The notes under the pieces were generated by a model, which saw only the letters and a program-made list of their open reading frames with translations, was not told the origin of the DNA and ran no database searches. Position numbers and translations under genes: made by a program. Shown one piece after another: positions 23,877 through 33,949 of a DNA stretch of 34,090 nt. Origin of the DNA: Alistipes sp. (lineage in GTDB: Bacteria > Bacteroidota > Bacteroidia > Bacteroidales > Rikenellaceae); the NCBI GenBank assembly GCA_017631255.1, contig JAGBTP010000040.1, positions 1-34,090 on the forward strand. The letters are read 5' to 3'. The first letter of the stretch is position 1, and every line of letters starts with the position of its first letter.

Positions 23877-25826
23877 TTACTCGATAGCGTCGAGCTCACG
23901 CTCCATATCCTCAACCTCCTGCAACCACGCACGCTCCTGCGCATCCGAAGGCATATGGAGGTCACCACGAGGCGAGAGACCTACGCCACCAACCTTTGGA
24001 CCATCAGGCATAGCCGAGCGCTTGAACTGCTGCGAGAAGAAGCGACGGAAGAAGACCTTGAGCCACTTGATGATGGTAGCCTTGTCGTAGACATCCTCGA
24101 AGGCGATAGATGCCAACATAGCAATCTTCGCTGGCGCATAGCGACGGCGCAATGTGCAGTAGAGGAAGAAGTCGTGAAGGTCGTATGGGCCCACAACATC
24201 CTCGGTCTTCTGTGCGATATCGCCACTCTCGCTGTGAGGCAAGAGCTCAGGGCTGATAGGCGTAGCCACAACATCCAATAGAGCCTCGCGCAAAGCGCCC
24301 TCAGCACGGTTGTTAGCGTACCAATCGACCATATACTTAACCAGCGTCTTAGGCACCGATGAGTTGATGCCGTACATCGACATCTGGTCGCCGTTGTATG
24401 TTGCCCAGCCGAGTGCCAGCTCACTCATATCACCCGTACCAACAACCATACCGCCGCACATATTTGCCACATCCATAAGGATCTGCGTACGCTCGCGTGC
24501 CTGTGAGTTCTCGTATGCCACTGACTTCTCATCGACATTGAGACCGATATCCTTGAAGTGCTGCTCGCACGCATCCTTGATAGATATCTCACGAAGCGTA
24601 CAGCCCAACTCCTTAATCATCGTCACTGCGTTCTGGTATGTGCGACCCGTAGTACCGAAGCCAGGCATAGTGACGCCGATGATGCCCTTTCTATCCAATC
24701 CCAAGAGGTCGTATGTGTCGCATACGGCAAGCAGAGCAAGGGTTGAGTCAAGACCACCCGAGATACCCATTACCACGGTCTTGCAGTTGGTATGCTCGAG
24801 ACGCTGTGCAAGACCTGCGCTCTGGATAGCGAAGACCTCACGACAGTGTACAGCGCGTGCCGCCTCATCCTCTGGCACGAAGTAGAGAGGTTCGATATGT
24901 CGGCGCACATCGCCCTGATAGCAGATCTCGTCGACATCGATCTCCACCACGCGCATCTCTGGCGCACCAGGATAGTAGAATGTATTACGCGCAGTACGGC
25001 GTGTAGAGATATACTCCACATCAATATCCGAGATGACCATACGATCGTTACGCACGAAGCGCTCGCTGACACCCAATACTCTACCGAGCTCGGCGATAAC
25101 GGCATTACCCGCAAATACGAGGTCGCTTGACGACTCACCGTGACCCGACGATGCGTACACATATGCCGACATCGTACGCGATGACTGCTCAGCGATGAGC
25201 GAGATGAGATAGTCGTGCTTGCATACCGACTCAGGCGAAGCCGAGAGGTTGAAGAGCAACTTAGCACCCTGCACCGCCTGCATTGATGATGGTGGCACGG
25301 GCACCCACATATCCTCGCAAATCTCGACGCCGAACTCCACACCGTGGATATCGAACATCAGGTCGCTACCGAAGCAGCACTCCTGACCTGCGTAGCGAAT
25401 CATTCTATCCTTGATAGAGTAGCCCGACACCCACCAGCGAAGCTCCGAGAACTCACCGTAGTTAGGGATGTAGCTCTTAGGCACGATACCCCACAACTGG
25501 CCCTGACCGAAGATAGCAGCACAGTTATAGAGGCGGTCAGCAAAGACTACGGGCAGACCCACGATACCGATTGTTGGGATGTCGGCAGTCTCCTTCATCA
25601 ACCACGCCAGCGACTGCTCAGCGTCGTTAAGGAGCTTATTCTGGAGCACCATATCACCGCAGGTATAACCCACAAGCGAGAGCTCAGGCATAACCACAAT
25701 CTCAACACCCTCGTTAAAGGCCTCCTCCATAATCTTGAGTGCGCCCTCGGCATTGCGTCTTGCGTCGGCGATGTGTACTCGAGGTACCGCCGCAGCTACT
25801 CTTATATATCCGTATTGGTTATTCAT
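23877..25826 (-). CDS. nadE: Glutamine-dependent NAD+ synthetase
   Basis: This enzyme makes NAD+ from deamido-NAD+ with glutamine as ammonia donor. At 649 residues it is the long, two-domain form. The N-terminal nitrilase-like glutaminase domain has its triad Glu48 (MPELSL), Lys117 (VPKSYIP) and Cys170 (EICEDMWVP). The C-terminal synthetase domain has the pyrophosphatase loop SGGLDS at 356-361 and GTGDMSELALGW. It follows pepT by 36 bp and probably belongs to its operon. Confidence 0.96.
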   Translation of the reverse strand: MNNQYGYIRVAAAVPRVHIADARRNAEGALKIMEEAFNEGVEIVVMPELSLVGYTCGDMVLQNKLLNDAEQSLAWLMKETADIPTIGIVGLPVVFADRLYNCAAIFGQGQLWGIVPKSYIPNYGEFSELRWWVSGYSIKDRMIRYAGQECCFGSDLMFDIHGVEFGVEICEDMWVPVPPSSMQAVQGAKLLFNLSASPESVCKHDYLISLIAEQSSRTMSAYVYASSGHGESSSDLVFAGNAVIAELGRVLGVSERFVRNDRMVISDIDVEYISTRRTARNTFYYPGAPEMRVVEIDVDEICYQGDVRRHIEPLYFVPEDEAARAVHCREVFAIQSAGLAQRLEHTNCKTVVMGISGGLDSTLALLAVCDTYDLLGLDRKGIIGVTMPGFGTTGRTYQNAVTMIKELGCTLREISIKDACEQHFKDIGLNVDEKSVAYENSQARERTQILMDVANMCGGMVVGTGDMSELALGWATYNGDQMSMYGINSSVPKTLVKYMVDWYANNRAEGALREALLDVVATPISPELLPHSESGDIAQKTEDVVGPYDLHDFFLYCTLRRRYAPAKIAMLASIAFEDVYDKATIIKWLKVFFRRFFSQQFKRSAMPDGPKVGGVGLSPRGDLHMPSDAQERAWLQEVEDMERELDAIE

Positions 25827-25862
25827 AGTATTTTCGTTGGTTAATGTTTTGCGGAGGAGGTG

Positions 25863-27080
25863 TTACTCTGCCCAGATGCGAGCAAGGTTGATGATGGTAT
25901 TCATCGCCTTCTGCATAGTTGTGAGCGATGCGTACTCATATCTACCGTGGAAGTTCATACCGCCTGTGAAGAGGTTAGGGCAAGGCAGACCCATAAACGA
26001 GAGGCGCGAGCCATCGGTACCGCCACGGATAGGGCGAACGAGAGGCTTAACACCCGCCTCGATCATAGCACGCTTAGCCTTCTCGATAACCTGTGGGTGT
26101 GGCTCAACCATCTTACGCATATTGTAGTACTGGTCGCGCATATTGAGCGTCAACACCTTCTCGCCATACTTACGCTGCAAGAAGTTCACAACATCCCACA
26201 TAAGCTGCTTCTTCTGCTCGAACTTATCGCTGTCGTGGTCACGGATGATGTAGTTAATCTCCGCCTCCTCGACGCTACCCTTGATGCCTACGCAGTGGAA
26301 GAAGCCCTCATAGTGCTCGGTAAACTGTGGGCGCTCCGATGCTGGGAGGAGGCTGTTAAGTTCCGTAGCAATGTCGATGGCGTTGATCATCTTATTCTTA
26401 GCCATACCTGGGTGCACATTCCGGCCTGCGATGGTGATCTTAGCACCCGCAGCGTTGAAGTTCTCGTACTCCAACTCACCCTCCATACCGCCATCCATAG
26501 TGTATGCAAAGTCGGCAGCAAAGCGCTCCACTGAGAAGTAGTCTACGCCACGACCAATCTCCTCGTCAGGCGTGAAGCCCACGCGAATCTTACCGTGTGC
26601 AACCTCAGGGTGAGCGATAAGCCACTCCATAGCTGTAACAATCTCAGCAACACCAGCCTTATCATCAGCACCGAGAAGCGTTGTACCATCGGTGTGGATA
26701 AGGGTGTGGCCCTTGAAGACTGCGAGCTCTGGGAACTCCTCAACCTTGAGCCATACATCGTTGCCAAGCATAATATCACGACCGTTGTAGTTCTCGACGA
26801 TGTGAGGCTTAACATTTGCACCGCTCATATCGGGCGCAGTGTCCACATGCGAGATGAAGCCGATGACAGGGGCATTCTCATAGCCCTTAGTTGCTGGCAA
26901 GGTAGCCATCACATAGCCATACTCGTCCATCGACACCTCCTTGAGGCCGAGGGTCTCGAGCTCCTCCTTGAGGTATTTGAGGAGCACAAGCTGCTTATCG
27001 GTTGATGGGAATGATGTGCTCGACTCGTCTGACTGAGTGTCGAACGACACATACTTCAAAAATCTATCTTTCAAGTCCAT
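25863..27080 (-). CDS. pepT: Peptidase T (tripeptide aminopeptidase)
   Basis: PepT is a cytosolic dizinc exopeptidase (family M20) that removes the N-terminal residue from tripeptides. The 405-residue length is typical. Metal-site and catalytic motifs are present: ISHVDTAPDMSG, TTLLGADDKAGVAEI, TPDEEIGRG and MDGGMEGELEYENFNAA. GRNVHPGMAKN and IRGGTDGSRLSFMGLPCPN also fit PepT. It lies 65 bp after the OPT transporter gene, so peptides imported by OPT could be cut by this enzyme. Confidence 0.96.
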   Translation of the reverse strand: MDLKDRFLKYVSFDTQSDESSTSFPSTDKQLVLLKYLKEELETLGLKEVSMDEYGYVMATLPATKGYENAPVIGFISHVDTAPDMSGANVKPHIVENYNGRDIMLGNDVWLKVEEFPELAVFKGHTLIHTDGTTLLGADDKAGVAEIVTAMEWLIAHPEVAHGKIRVGFTPDEEIGRGVDYFSVERFAADFAYTMDGGMEGELEYENFNAAGAKITIAGRNVHPGMAKNKMINAIDIATELNSLLPASERPQFTEHYEGFFHCVGIKGSVEEAEINYIIRDHDSDKFEQKKQLMWDVVNFLQRKYGEKVLTLNMRDQYYNMRKMVEPHPQVIEKAKRAMIEAGVKPLVRPIRGGTDGSRLSFMGLPCPNLFTGGMNFHGRYEYASLTTMQKAMNTIINLARIWAE

Positions 27081-27145
27081 ACTTATTATCGTTTTTTTAG
27101 CTTAGTAATCTTTATGTTAATATGTCAATGTCTCTATTTCGGGGA

Positions 27146-29143
27146 CTACTCCTCAATCTTAGCCTTGCGTGAGTGCCAGATGAAGTAAGCGATGATAGCT
27201 GCATACATAGCGATGCCGAGATATACAGCACCCATTGATGCAGACCAGTCGGTGAGCATCCAGTCGATACCCGCAAATGCAAGGATTGCGCTGACAACAC
27301 CCATAAGCGCACCACCAGCGATGAAGCCCGATGCGATGAGCGTACCACGGTTGTTATTAGCCTTAGCCTGCTCAGGGTCCTTGTGACGGTTAACAGCCCA
27401 CGATACCAAACCACCCACTACGAGTGGAGCGTTGAGGTTCATAGGGATGAACATACCGAGTGCAAATGGAAGGGCAGGCACGCCGATGAGTGTGAGCACA
27501 AGGATAAGACCTGCGCCGATGCCGTAGAGCAACCAAGGTGTCACGCCACCCATCATAAGAGGCTGGATAACAGCAGCCATAGCGTTAGCCTGAGGTGCCA
27601 CGAGGGCATTCTCACCAACGAAGCCATAGGTGTCGTTCATAATAATCATCACGCCCGCAACAGTAGCCGCCGATACGAATGTACCCACGAACTTCCAGGT
27701 CTGCTGCTTGCGAGGTGTAGTACCGAGCCAGTAGCCAATCTTAAGATCGGTGATGAAGCCGCCCGCCATAGAGAGTGCAGTACATACCACGCCACCGATA
27801 ACAAGTGCCGCAATCATACCCGACTCACCCTCAAGGCCAACTGACACGAGTACCAATGAAGAGAGAATGAGGGTCATAAGTGTCATACCCGATACAGGGT
27901 TGGAACCTACGATAGCGATAGCGTTAGCTGCAACGGTAGTGAAGAGGAATGCGATAACGAAGACGATAAGCAACGCTACGATGGTCTGCATCCAATTACC
28001 GAGCACGCCAAACTGGAAGAAGAAGAGCGTAGCTGCGAGGGTTGAGATGAGAATTGCAAGGATGCTCTTCATACGAATATCGCGCTGAGTACGAGGCTCG
28101 TCAGCAACCTCCTTCTTACCACCAAACTCATTCTTAGCGAGCAAGACGGCACTCTTGATGATGCCCGCCTGACGAATGATACCGATAAGACCCGCCATAG
28201 CGATACCACCGATGCCGATAGGACGACCGATGTAGGTATAGAGGTTCTCTGGGCTGAAGATAAGTTCTGGATTAGCCAAGATATTCTCGTTGGTGATACC
28301 GAGCATAGACACCATAGCAGCGGCATCCATAGCGCCATCGAATGAACCTACAAGAGGCACGATGAAGAACCATACCAGGGCCGAGCCAGCAGCGATAATC
28401 AAGGCATACTTGAGACCAATGATATAACCAAGACCGAGCACCGCAGCCGAGGTGTTAAGGCCGAAGGTGAGCTTAAGGTTAGCCGCAAGAGCCTTACCCC
28501 AGCCCCACATCTGTGTTGAGAGCGACGACACCCAAGCACCGAAGGTCGACACGATAAAGTCGTAGAGACCTCCAATAAGACCCGCAGCCACGAGAATCTT
28601 AGCCTGCGAGCCACCCTTCTCACCCGATACGAGCACCTCGGTGGTAGCCGTAGCCTCAGGGAATGGGTACTTGCCGTGCATATCCTTAACGAAGTACTTA
28701 CGGAATGGGATTAAGAGTACGATACCGAGGATACCGCCAAGCATCGACGATAGGAATACCTGATAGAACTGTGCATCGAGACCAAGGATGTAGAGTGCTG
28801 GCAATGTGAAGATTGCACCAGCCACGATAACACCCGACGAAGCACCGATAGACTGAATGATGACATTCTGACCGAGCATATTCTTCTTACCACGCATCTG
28901 GCCAAGGCCCACAGCGATGATGGCGATAGGAATAGCCGCCTCGAAGACCTGACCCACCTTAAGGCCGAGGTATGCCGCAGCAGCTGAGAAGAGTACCGCC
29001 ATAAGAATACCGATACTTACCGAGTATGGCGTCACCTCCGCAGGGGTCTCCGCCGCACCCATAATTGGGTTGTACTGCTCGCCGTCGTGAAGTTCACGGT
29101 AGGCGTTTTCTGGCAGTGAAGTTTTAGGTTGTTGTTCTGTCAT
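27146..29143 (-). CDS. OPT family oligopeptide transporter
   Basis: This 665-residue integral membrane protein has about 14-16 hydrophobic segments. It opens with a soluble stretch containing LPENAYRELHDGEQYNPIMG, followed by VSIGILMAVLFSAAAAYLGL and KVGQVFEAAIPIAIIAVGLG, which are characteristic of the OPT family (YSL/OPT-like). Such carriers import peptides, or sometimes metal chelates, by proton coupling. Coupling to pepT favours peptides. It is the first gene of a probable three-gene operon with a full-consensus promoter. Confidence 0.93.
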   Translation of the reverse strand: MTEQQPKTSLPENAYRELHDGEQYNPIMGAAETPAEVTPYSVSIGILMAVLFSAAAAYLGLKVGQVFEAAIPIAIIAVGLGQMRGKKNMLGQNVIIQSIGASSGVIVAGAIFTLPALYILGLDAQFYQVFLSSMLGGILGIVLLIPFRKYFVKDMHGKYPFPEATATTEVLVSGEKGGSQAKILVAAGLIGGLYDFIVSTFGAWVSSLSTQMWGWGKALAANLKLTFGLNTSAAVLGLGYIIGLKYALIIAAGSALVWFFIVPLVGSFDGAMDAAAMVSMLGITNENILANPELIFSPENLYTYIGRPIGIGGIAMAGLIGIIRQAGIIKSAVLLAKNEFGGKKEVADEPRTQRDIRMKSILAILISTLAATLFFFQFGVLGNWMQTIVALLIVFVIAFLFTTVAANAIAIVGSNPVSGMTLMTLILSSLVLVSVGLEGESGMIAALVIGGVVCTALSMAGGFITDLKIGYWLGTTPRKQQTWKFVGTFVSAATVAGVMIIMNDTYGFVGENALVAPQANAMAAVIQPLMMGGVTPWLLYGIGAGLILVLTLIGVPALPFALGMFIPMNLNAPLVVGGLVSWAVNRHKDPEQAKANNNRGTLIASGFIAGGALMGVVSAILAFAGIDWMLTDWSASMGAVYLGIAMYAAIIAYFIWHSRKAKIEE

Positions 29144-29202
29144 AGTTATTAAGTTTTATATTGTTATTACTCTTATTCCATCAAGTACACATATAAATCG
29201 TC

Positions 29203-29233
29203 CAAAGATAGCACATTTTTTGCTAAAAACAAA
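29203..29233 (-). promoter_or_regulatory. Promoter of OPT-pepT-nadE
   Basis: On the minus strand, TTTG (29233-29230) and TATCTTTG (29210-29203) are 19 bp apart. The leader is about 55 bases. Confidence 0.82.
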
Positions 29234-29301
29234 TTTTTACGCGCCACAAATAGCCTCCACGCCAAAGCATAATATCATCGCAACGGAGGCTCCAAAAAAA
29301 A

Positions 29302-29333
29302 TTTGGTGATTTGAGAAAAAAGCTATATCTTTG
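29302..29333 (+). promoter_or_regulatory. Promoter of valS
   Basis: TTTG at 29302-29305 and TATCTTTG at 29326-29333 are 20 bp apart. It is followed by a GC-rich leader of about 115 bases before ATG 29455. Confidence 0.82.
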
Positions 29334-29341
29334 AAGGCTTT

Positions 29342-29419
29342 ATGCGCGCTACGCTACGCCCTCGCGTGAAAGTCGACTCGAGAGTGGCTATGGAGACAAG
29401 GGGCGGTAAAGCACACTAA
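29342..29419 (+). other. Possible leader ORF upstream of valS
   Basis: An open frame of 25 codons (ATG 29342 to TAA 29417-29419) lies in the valS leader. It contains three valines close together (RVKVDSRV). No terminator hairpin follows it, so classical attenuation is not supported; it may be a chance ORF. Confidence 0.3.
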
Positions 29420-29454
29420 CAAGAGGATTACAAAGAACATAAAACTAAGATATT

Positions 29455-32079
29455 ATGCAGTTAGCAGACAAGTATTCACCTGAACAGATTGAGCAGAAGT
29501 GGTACGACTTCTGGATGAAAGAGAATCTATTTCACTCGGAGCCTGATGCTCGTGAGCCTTACACCATAGTTATCCCACCACCAAATGTGACCGGTATGCT
29601 CCATATGGGTCATATGCTTAACAACACCTTACAGGATGTACTCGTGCGTCGTGCTCGTATGCAGGGCAAGAACGCTTGCTGGGTGCCAGGTACCGACCAC
29701 GCATCTATCGCAACAGAGGCTAAGGTGGTAGCTAAGCTCAAGGAGGAGGGCATCGAGAAGTCATCGCTCACACGCGAGGAGTTCCTTGCTCACGCCTGGG
29801 AGTGGAAGGAGAAGCACGGTGGTATCATCCTCAACCAGCTCACCAAGCTCGGTGCATCGTGCGACTGGGAGCGCACCTGCTTCACTATGGACGAGCCTCG
29901 CACTGCGGGCGTACTCAAGGTATTCGTTGACCTCTACCGCAAGGGCCGCATCTACCGTGGCGTGAGAATGGTTAACTGGGACCCATCGGCTCAGACAGCC
30001 CTCTCGGACGAGGAGGTAATCTACAAGGAGTCGAACGGTAAGCTCTACTACCTCCGCTATCAGATTGAGGGCACCGAGGAGTACATCATCGTGGCTACAA
30101 CACGCCCTGAGACCATCCTTGGCGATACCGCCCTCTGCGTTAACCCTAACGACGAGCGCTACAAGCACCTCGCTACCGATGCTCGCGTTATCGTACCTCT
30201 TGTTGGCCGCTCTATTCCTATCATTCGTGACGAGTATGTTGACCTCGAGTTCGGTACTGGTGCTCTTAAGGTTACCCCTGCGCACGATGTCAACGACTAT
30301 ATGCTCGGTGAGAAGTATGGTCTTGAGACTATCGACATCTTCAACGACAACGGCACCATCAACGACAAGGTGGGTCTCTATGTCGGTATGGAGCGTTTCG
30401 AGTGCCGTCGCGTGATTGAGAAGGACCTCACCGACGCTGGCCTAATGGAGAAGGTTGAGCCTTACACCAACAATGTAGGCTACTCGGAGCGTACAGGTGT
30501 TGCTATCGAGCCTAAGCTCTCGATGCAGTGGTTCCTATCGATGGATGAGCTTGCTAAACCAGCAACTAAGGCAGTACTTGAGGATATCATCAAGTTCGTG
30601 CCAGCTAAGTATAAGAACACCTACCGTCACTGGATGGAGAACATCAAGGATTGGTGTATCTCGCGTCAGTTGTGGTGGGGTCAGCGTATCCCAGCATACT
30701 ACCTCCCTAAGGGTGGCTATGTAGTTGCTGAGACCGCTGAGGAGGCACTCGCACTTGCACGCGAGAAGGATTCATCGCTTCAGATGAGTGACCTCCGTCA
30801 GGATGAGGATGTACTCGACACTTGGTTCTCATCGTGGTTGTGGCCTATCTCCGTATTCGACGGTCTTCGCTACCCTAACAACCCTGAGATTGAGTACTAC
30901 TACCCTACTAACGACCTTGTTACCGGTCCAGATATCATCTTCTTCTGGTTGGCTCGTATGATTATGGCGGGCTACGAGTGGCGTGGCGAGATGCCATTCC
31001 GTAATGTCTACTTCACAGGTATCGTGCGCGATAAGCTCGGTCGTAAGATGTCGAAGCAGCTCGGCAACTCACCTGATCCACTCGACCTTATCGCTAAGTA
31101 TGGTGCCGATGGTATGCGTGTTGCTATGCTTATGTCTACATCTGCGGGCAACGATGTTATGTTCGACGAGGCTCTCTGCGAGCAGGGTCGTAACTTCTGC
31201 AACAAGATTTGGAACGCCTACCGTCTCGTAAATATGTGGGAGGTAGACAATACCACCCCACAGCCTGAGGCGGCGCAGCAGGCTATCCGCTGGTTCGACG
31301 AGGTGCTCAACGACCGCATCGAGCTCGTACACCACAATATGGAGCAGTACCGCATCTCTGAGGCATTTACCGAGCTTTATCGTCTCTTCTGGGATGACTT
31401 TAGCGGCTGGTACCTCGAGATGATTAAGCCAGCGTACCAGTCTCCTATCGACGCCGCTACCATCGCTGCAACAAAGCACTACTTCGACACACTTATGCGC
31501 TTGTTGCACCCATTTATGCCATTCGTTACCGAGGAGATCTGGCAGGACCTCAAGCCCGAGGCCGACATCAAGTCGATCGTCATTGCCCCTATGCCTGTGG
31601 CTAAGGCTAAGGCCAACGAGGAGACCCTCGCACGCTTTACCCTCGTAACGGAGATTGTTACCGCTATCCGTAACATCCGTCGTGAGAAGCAGCTTGCACA
31701 GAAGGAGGAGCTCACGCTCAACTATATCGCCGACGAGAACTACCCACAGGAGTTTGCTGCCGTAATCTCGAAGATGGCTAACCTTAAGGCTATCAACGCC
31801 GTAGAGGAGAAGGATGCTACCGCAGCAGCCTTCATCGTTAAGACTACGCAGTACTTCGTGCCTATGGAGGGCAAGATTGATATCGAGGCAGAGCTCAAGA
31901 AACTCACCGCTGACCTTGAGTACTACGAGGGCTTCCTCGCATCGGTAGTTAAAAAGCTCTCGAACGAGCGTTTCGTGTCGTCAGCACCTGAGAAGGTCGT
32001 TGCCAACGAGCGCGCTAAGCAGGCAGATGCTGAGGCTAAGATAGCAGCTCTCAAGGAGCAGATTGCAGCACTCAAGTAG
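29455..32079 (+). CDS. valS: Valine--tRNA ligase
   Basis: ValRS charges tRNA-Val and is a class Ia synthetase. The 874-residue product begins with the tRNA-synthetase core, has [16 protein letters not shown] with the HIGH-type motif HMGH at 50-53, and the second signature KMSKQ at 531-535 in place of the commoner KMSKS. The editing (CP1) domain lies in between, including [17 protein letters not shown]. The anticodon-binding helices follow, and the C-terminal 70 residues form the charged coiled coil typical of ValRS. It starts a plus-strand unit with rnhA 6 bp downstream. Confidence 0.98.
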   Translation: MQLADKYSPEQIEQKWYDFWMKENLFHSEPDAREPYTIVIPPPNVTGMLHMGHMLNNTLQDVLVRRARMQGKNACWVPGTDHASIATEAKVVAKLKEEGIEKSSLTREEFLAHAWEWKEKHGGIILNQLTKLGASCDWERTCFTMDEPRTAGVLKVFVDLYRKGRIYRGVRMVNWDPSAQTALSDEEVIYKESNGKLYYLRYQIEGTEEYIIVATTRPETILGDTALCVNPNDERYKHLATDARVIVPLVGRSIPIIRDEYVDLEFGTGALKVTPAHDVNDYMLGEKYGLETIDIFNDNGTINDKVGLYVGMERFECRRVIEKDLTDAGLMEKVEPYTNNVGYSERTGVAIEPKLSMQWFLSMDELAKPATKAVLEDIIKFVPAKYKNTYRHWMENIKDWCISRQLWWGQRIPAYYLPKGGYVVAETAEEALALAREKDSSLQMSDLRQDEDVLDTWFSSWLWPISVFDGLRYPNNPEIEYYYPTNDLVTGPDIIFFWLARMIMAGYEWRGEMPFRNVYFTGIVRDKLGRKMSKQLGNSPDPLDLIAKYGADGMRVAMLMSTSAGNDVMFDEALCEQGRNFCNKIWNAYRLVNMWEVDNTTPQPEAAQQAIRWFDEVLNDRIELVHHNMEQYRISEAFTELYRLFWDDFSGWYLEMIKPAYQSPIDAATIAATKHYFDTLMRLLHPFMPFVTEEIWQDLKPEADIKSIVIAPMPVAKAKANEETLARFTLVTEIVTAIRNIRREKQLAQKEELTLNYIADENYPQEFAAVISKMANLKAINAVEEKDATAAAFIVKTTQYFVPMEGKIDIEAELKKLTADLEYYEGFLASVVKKLSNERFVSSAPEKVVANERAKQADAEAKIAALKEQIAALK

Positions 32080-32085
32080 TCGCCT

Positions 32086-32538
32086 ATGGCAGATATCACG
32101 ATATACACCGACGGCTCAGCGCGCGGTAACCCAGGACCTGGAGGCTACGGCGTAGTCCTCCTATCGGGACCCTATCGCAAGGAGCTGTCGGCAGGATACC
32201 GCCTCACAACCAACAATCGTATGGAGCTTATGGCGGTATGTGTGGCACTCGAGGCGTTGAAGTACGAGGGTAGCAATGTTACCCTCTACTCCGACTCGAA
32301 GTATGTCATCGAGGCAGTAAACCAAAGATGGGTATTTGGCTGGGAGCGCAAGGGCTTCTCTGGCAAGAAGAATCCCGACCTTTGGATGCGCTTCCTGAGG
32401 GTATATCGCCGCCATAATGTGAGATTCATATGGGTCAAAGGCCACGATGTGACGGTCGAGAACAACCGTTGCGACCAGCTCGCCGTTGCCGCAGCACTCG
32501 GAGGTAACCTCCTCGAGGATAGCGGCTACGAGGATTAG
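32086..32538 (+). CDS. rnhA: Ribonuclease HI
   Basis: RNase HI cuts the RNA strand of RNA-DNA hybrids. The 150-residue product matches the E. coli enzyme in length. The catalytic residues are Asp9 (TDGSARGNPGPGG), Glu47 (NNRMELMA), Asp70 (YSDSKYV) and Asp130, with a supporting His at 120 (VKGHDV). It follows valS by 6 bp and precedes the flavin reductase by 23 bp. Confidence 0.97.
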   Translation: MADITIYTDGSARGNPGPGGYGVVLLSGPYRKELSAGYRLTTNNRMELMAVCVALEALKYEGSNVTLYSDSKYVIEAVNQRWVFGWERKGFSGKKNPDLWMRFLRVYRRHNVRFIWVKGHDVTVENNRCDQLAVAAALGGNLLEDSGYED

Positions 32539-32561
32539 CCCGACCTTAAGAGATTAATAGT

Positions 32562-33221
32562 ATGAAGAGACTCAAGAGTAGAACATCCACACCCTCGGAG
32601 GGTGAGGCGCAGAAGGACTCCACGATTCGTAAGCAGTCGTGGAAGCCTGGCACGCTGATATACCCCCTTCCAGCGGTACTCGTGAGCTGTGGCACCACAC
32701 CCGAGGAGTACAACCTCCTCACCATTGCGTGGACGGGAACGGTATGTACCAACCCACCGATGTGCTACATCTCGGTACGCAAGGAGCGCCACTCCTACGA
32801 CATCATACGCCGCAGCGGTGAGTTTGCCATCAACCTCACAACCGAGGATATGGCACACGCCACGGATTGGTGCGGCGTGCGCTCGGGACGCGATCACAAC
32901 AAGTGGGAGGCTACGGGACTTACGCCAATGACCACGCCACACATCACTGCCCCTATCGTCGCCGAATCACCGCTCTCGATATGCTGTCGTGTGAAGCAGG
33001 TAGTGGAGCTTGGCTCACACGATATGTTCATCGCTGATGTCGTTGGCATCGAGGCAGATGAGAGGTATATCGACGCAGAGACGGGCAAGTTCTCACTCGA
33101 CAAGGCGCACCCGATAGTCTACTCTCATGGCGAGTATTACTCCCTGGGCAAGATGCTTGGCCACTTCGGCTGGTCAGTACGCAAGAAGCCAAACACAAAG
33201 AGCTCAAAACCAAGAAAATAA
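32562..33221 (+). CDS. Flavin reductase family protein
   Basis: This 219-residue protein has the FMN-binding split-barrel fold of the flavin reductase-like family. The pattern is WKPGTLIYPLPAVLVSCGT, NLLTIAWTGTVCTNPPMCYIS (the flavin-contacting loop), SGEFAINLTT and LGSHDMFIADVVGIEAD. Members bind FMN and may reduce it with NAD(P)H or act as oxidoreductases; the partner is unknown. The first 25 residues are polar and Lys/Ser/Thr rich and may be disordered. It sits 23 bp after rnhA. Confidence 0.88.
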   Translation: MKRLKSRTSTPSEGEAQKDSTIRKQSWKPGTLIYPLPAVLVSCGTTPEEYNLLTIAWTGTVCTNPPMCYISVRKERHSYDIIRRSGEFAINLTTEDMAHATDWCGVRSGRDHNKWEATGLTPMTTPHITAPIVAESPLSICCRVKQVVELGSHDMFIADVVGIEADERYIDAETGKFSLDKAHPIVYSHGEYYSLGKMLGHFGWSVRKKPNTKSSKPRK

Positions 33222-33234
33222 TTACAAAAGAGAT

Positions 33235-33810
33235 ATGACAGAACAGGAACACGAGCTCCTCAATAGATACGAGGAGTCGCTTCGCAAGAGCCTTACGGAG
33301 CATCTCACATCACTCAAAGCCTTGGACGGCAGACTGCTCGAGGTCGAGGAGCTAAACGAGAAGTGGCGTAGCTCAGCACCATCATATATGGCCGACGCTG
33401 TACCCGAAATCGCTAAGTATCCGCTCGTTGCCGTTGCGTGGGCAATGTACGAGGGTATGGGTGCTGCGGTGCTCTGGGATAAGGAGTGGTCACGCTATGA
33501 GGCCACCGAGGACTTCCACACAATGTTCACCGGACCACGAGGCTTCGACTGTATGGATGAGTACATCACCGAGGTGCTTATGTGCTTGCCTCTCGGTAGC
33601 GACGAGGCAAATAAACTCGAGGACTTGGTACGCTCAACCGCTGAGCGTGCGCAGTCGCTCATTCGCAAGGAGCAGATTGAGGCACAGAGCGTTATGGCAT
33701 TCCATATCTTCGCCCGCACGACCAAGGTTATGTTCGAGGCAGGCGTTGCTGTGGCTCTCCGCCGTATGGGCTACAACTATGTCAAGGTTAACGCCGATGT
33801 AGTAAGCTAA
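33235..33810 (+). CDS. Hypothetical helical protein, not recognised
   Basis: The gene encodes a 191-residue acidic, mainly alpha-helical soluble protein that I do not recognise. The N-terminal 45 residues are charged and could form a coiled coil (EHELLNRYEESLRKSLTEHL). A central block, YPLVAVAWAMYEGMGAAVLW, is the most hydrophobic part and may be the conserved core. The C-terminal half has several helices ending in GVAVALRRMGYNYVKVNAD. There is no signal peptide. An upstream in-frame start at 33127 overlaps the flavin reductase gene and is rejected; ATG 33235 follows that gene by 13 bp. It is the last gene of the valS-rnhA-flavin reductase unit. Confidence 0.75.
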   Translation: MTEQEHELLNRYEESLRKSLTEHLTSLKALDGRLLEVEELNEKWRSSAPSYMADAVPEIAKYPLVAVAWAMYEGMGAAVLWDKEWSRYEATEDFHTMFTGPRGFDCMDEYITEVLMCLPLGSDEANKLEDLVRSTAERAQSLIRKEQIEAQSVMAFHIFARTTKVMFEAGVAVALRRMGYNYVKVNADVVS

Positions 33811-33826
33811 CGAGCATCGCAATTAC

Positions 33827-33864
33827 AAAAAAGGCTGTCGAACAATGATTCGACAGCCTTTTTT
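33827..33864 (+). terminator. Terminator of the valS unit
   Basis: A perfect 16-bp inverted repeat AAAAAAGGCTGTCGAA/TTCGACAGCCTTTTTT has a 6-base loop. It may act in both directions. Confidence 0.93.
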
Positions 33865-33890
33865 ATTGGATAGATATAACAAGCTTATAC

Positions 33891-33928
33891 AAAAAAAGAG
33901 TTCTGCATCCGCTGGACACAGAACCCTC
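33891..33928 (-). terminator. Terminator after rplT
   Basis: On the minus strand a bulged stem (GAG-GG-TTCTG with CAGAA-CTC, plus inner TCC/GGA) is followed by seven Ts. Confidence 0.75.
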
Positions 33929-33949
33929 ACCTTATATAGTTAAGGATTA

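Noticed and set aside
29334..29454. T-box riboswitch in the valS leader
   Set aside because: No T-box sequence (TGGNACCGCG-like) and no terminator/antiterminator pair are present.
31045..31059. KMSKQ in valyl-tRNA synthetase as a defective active site
   Set aside because: The lysines and methionine of KMSKS are kept, and the final Ser to Gln change probably occurs in other Bacteroidetes ValRS proteins. The enzyme is otherwise complete.
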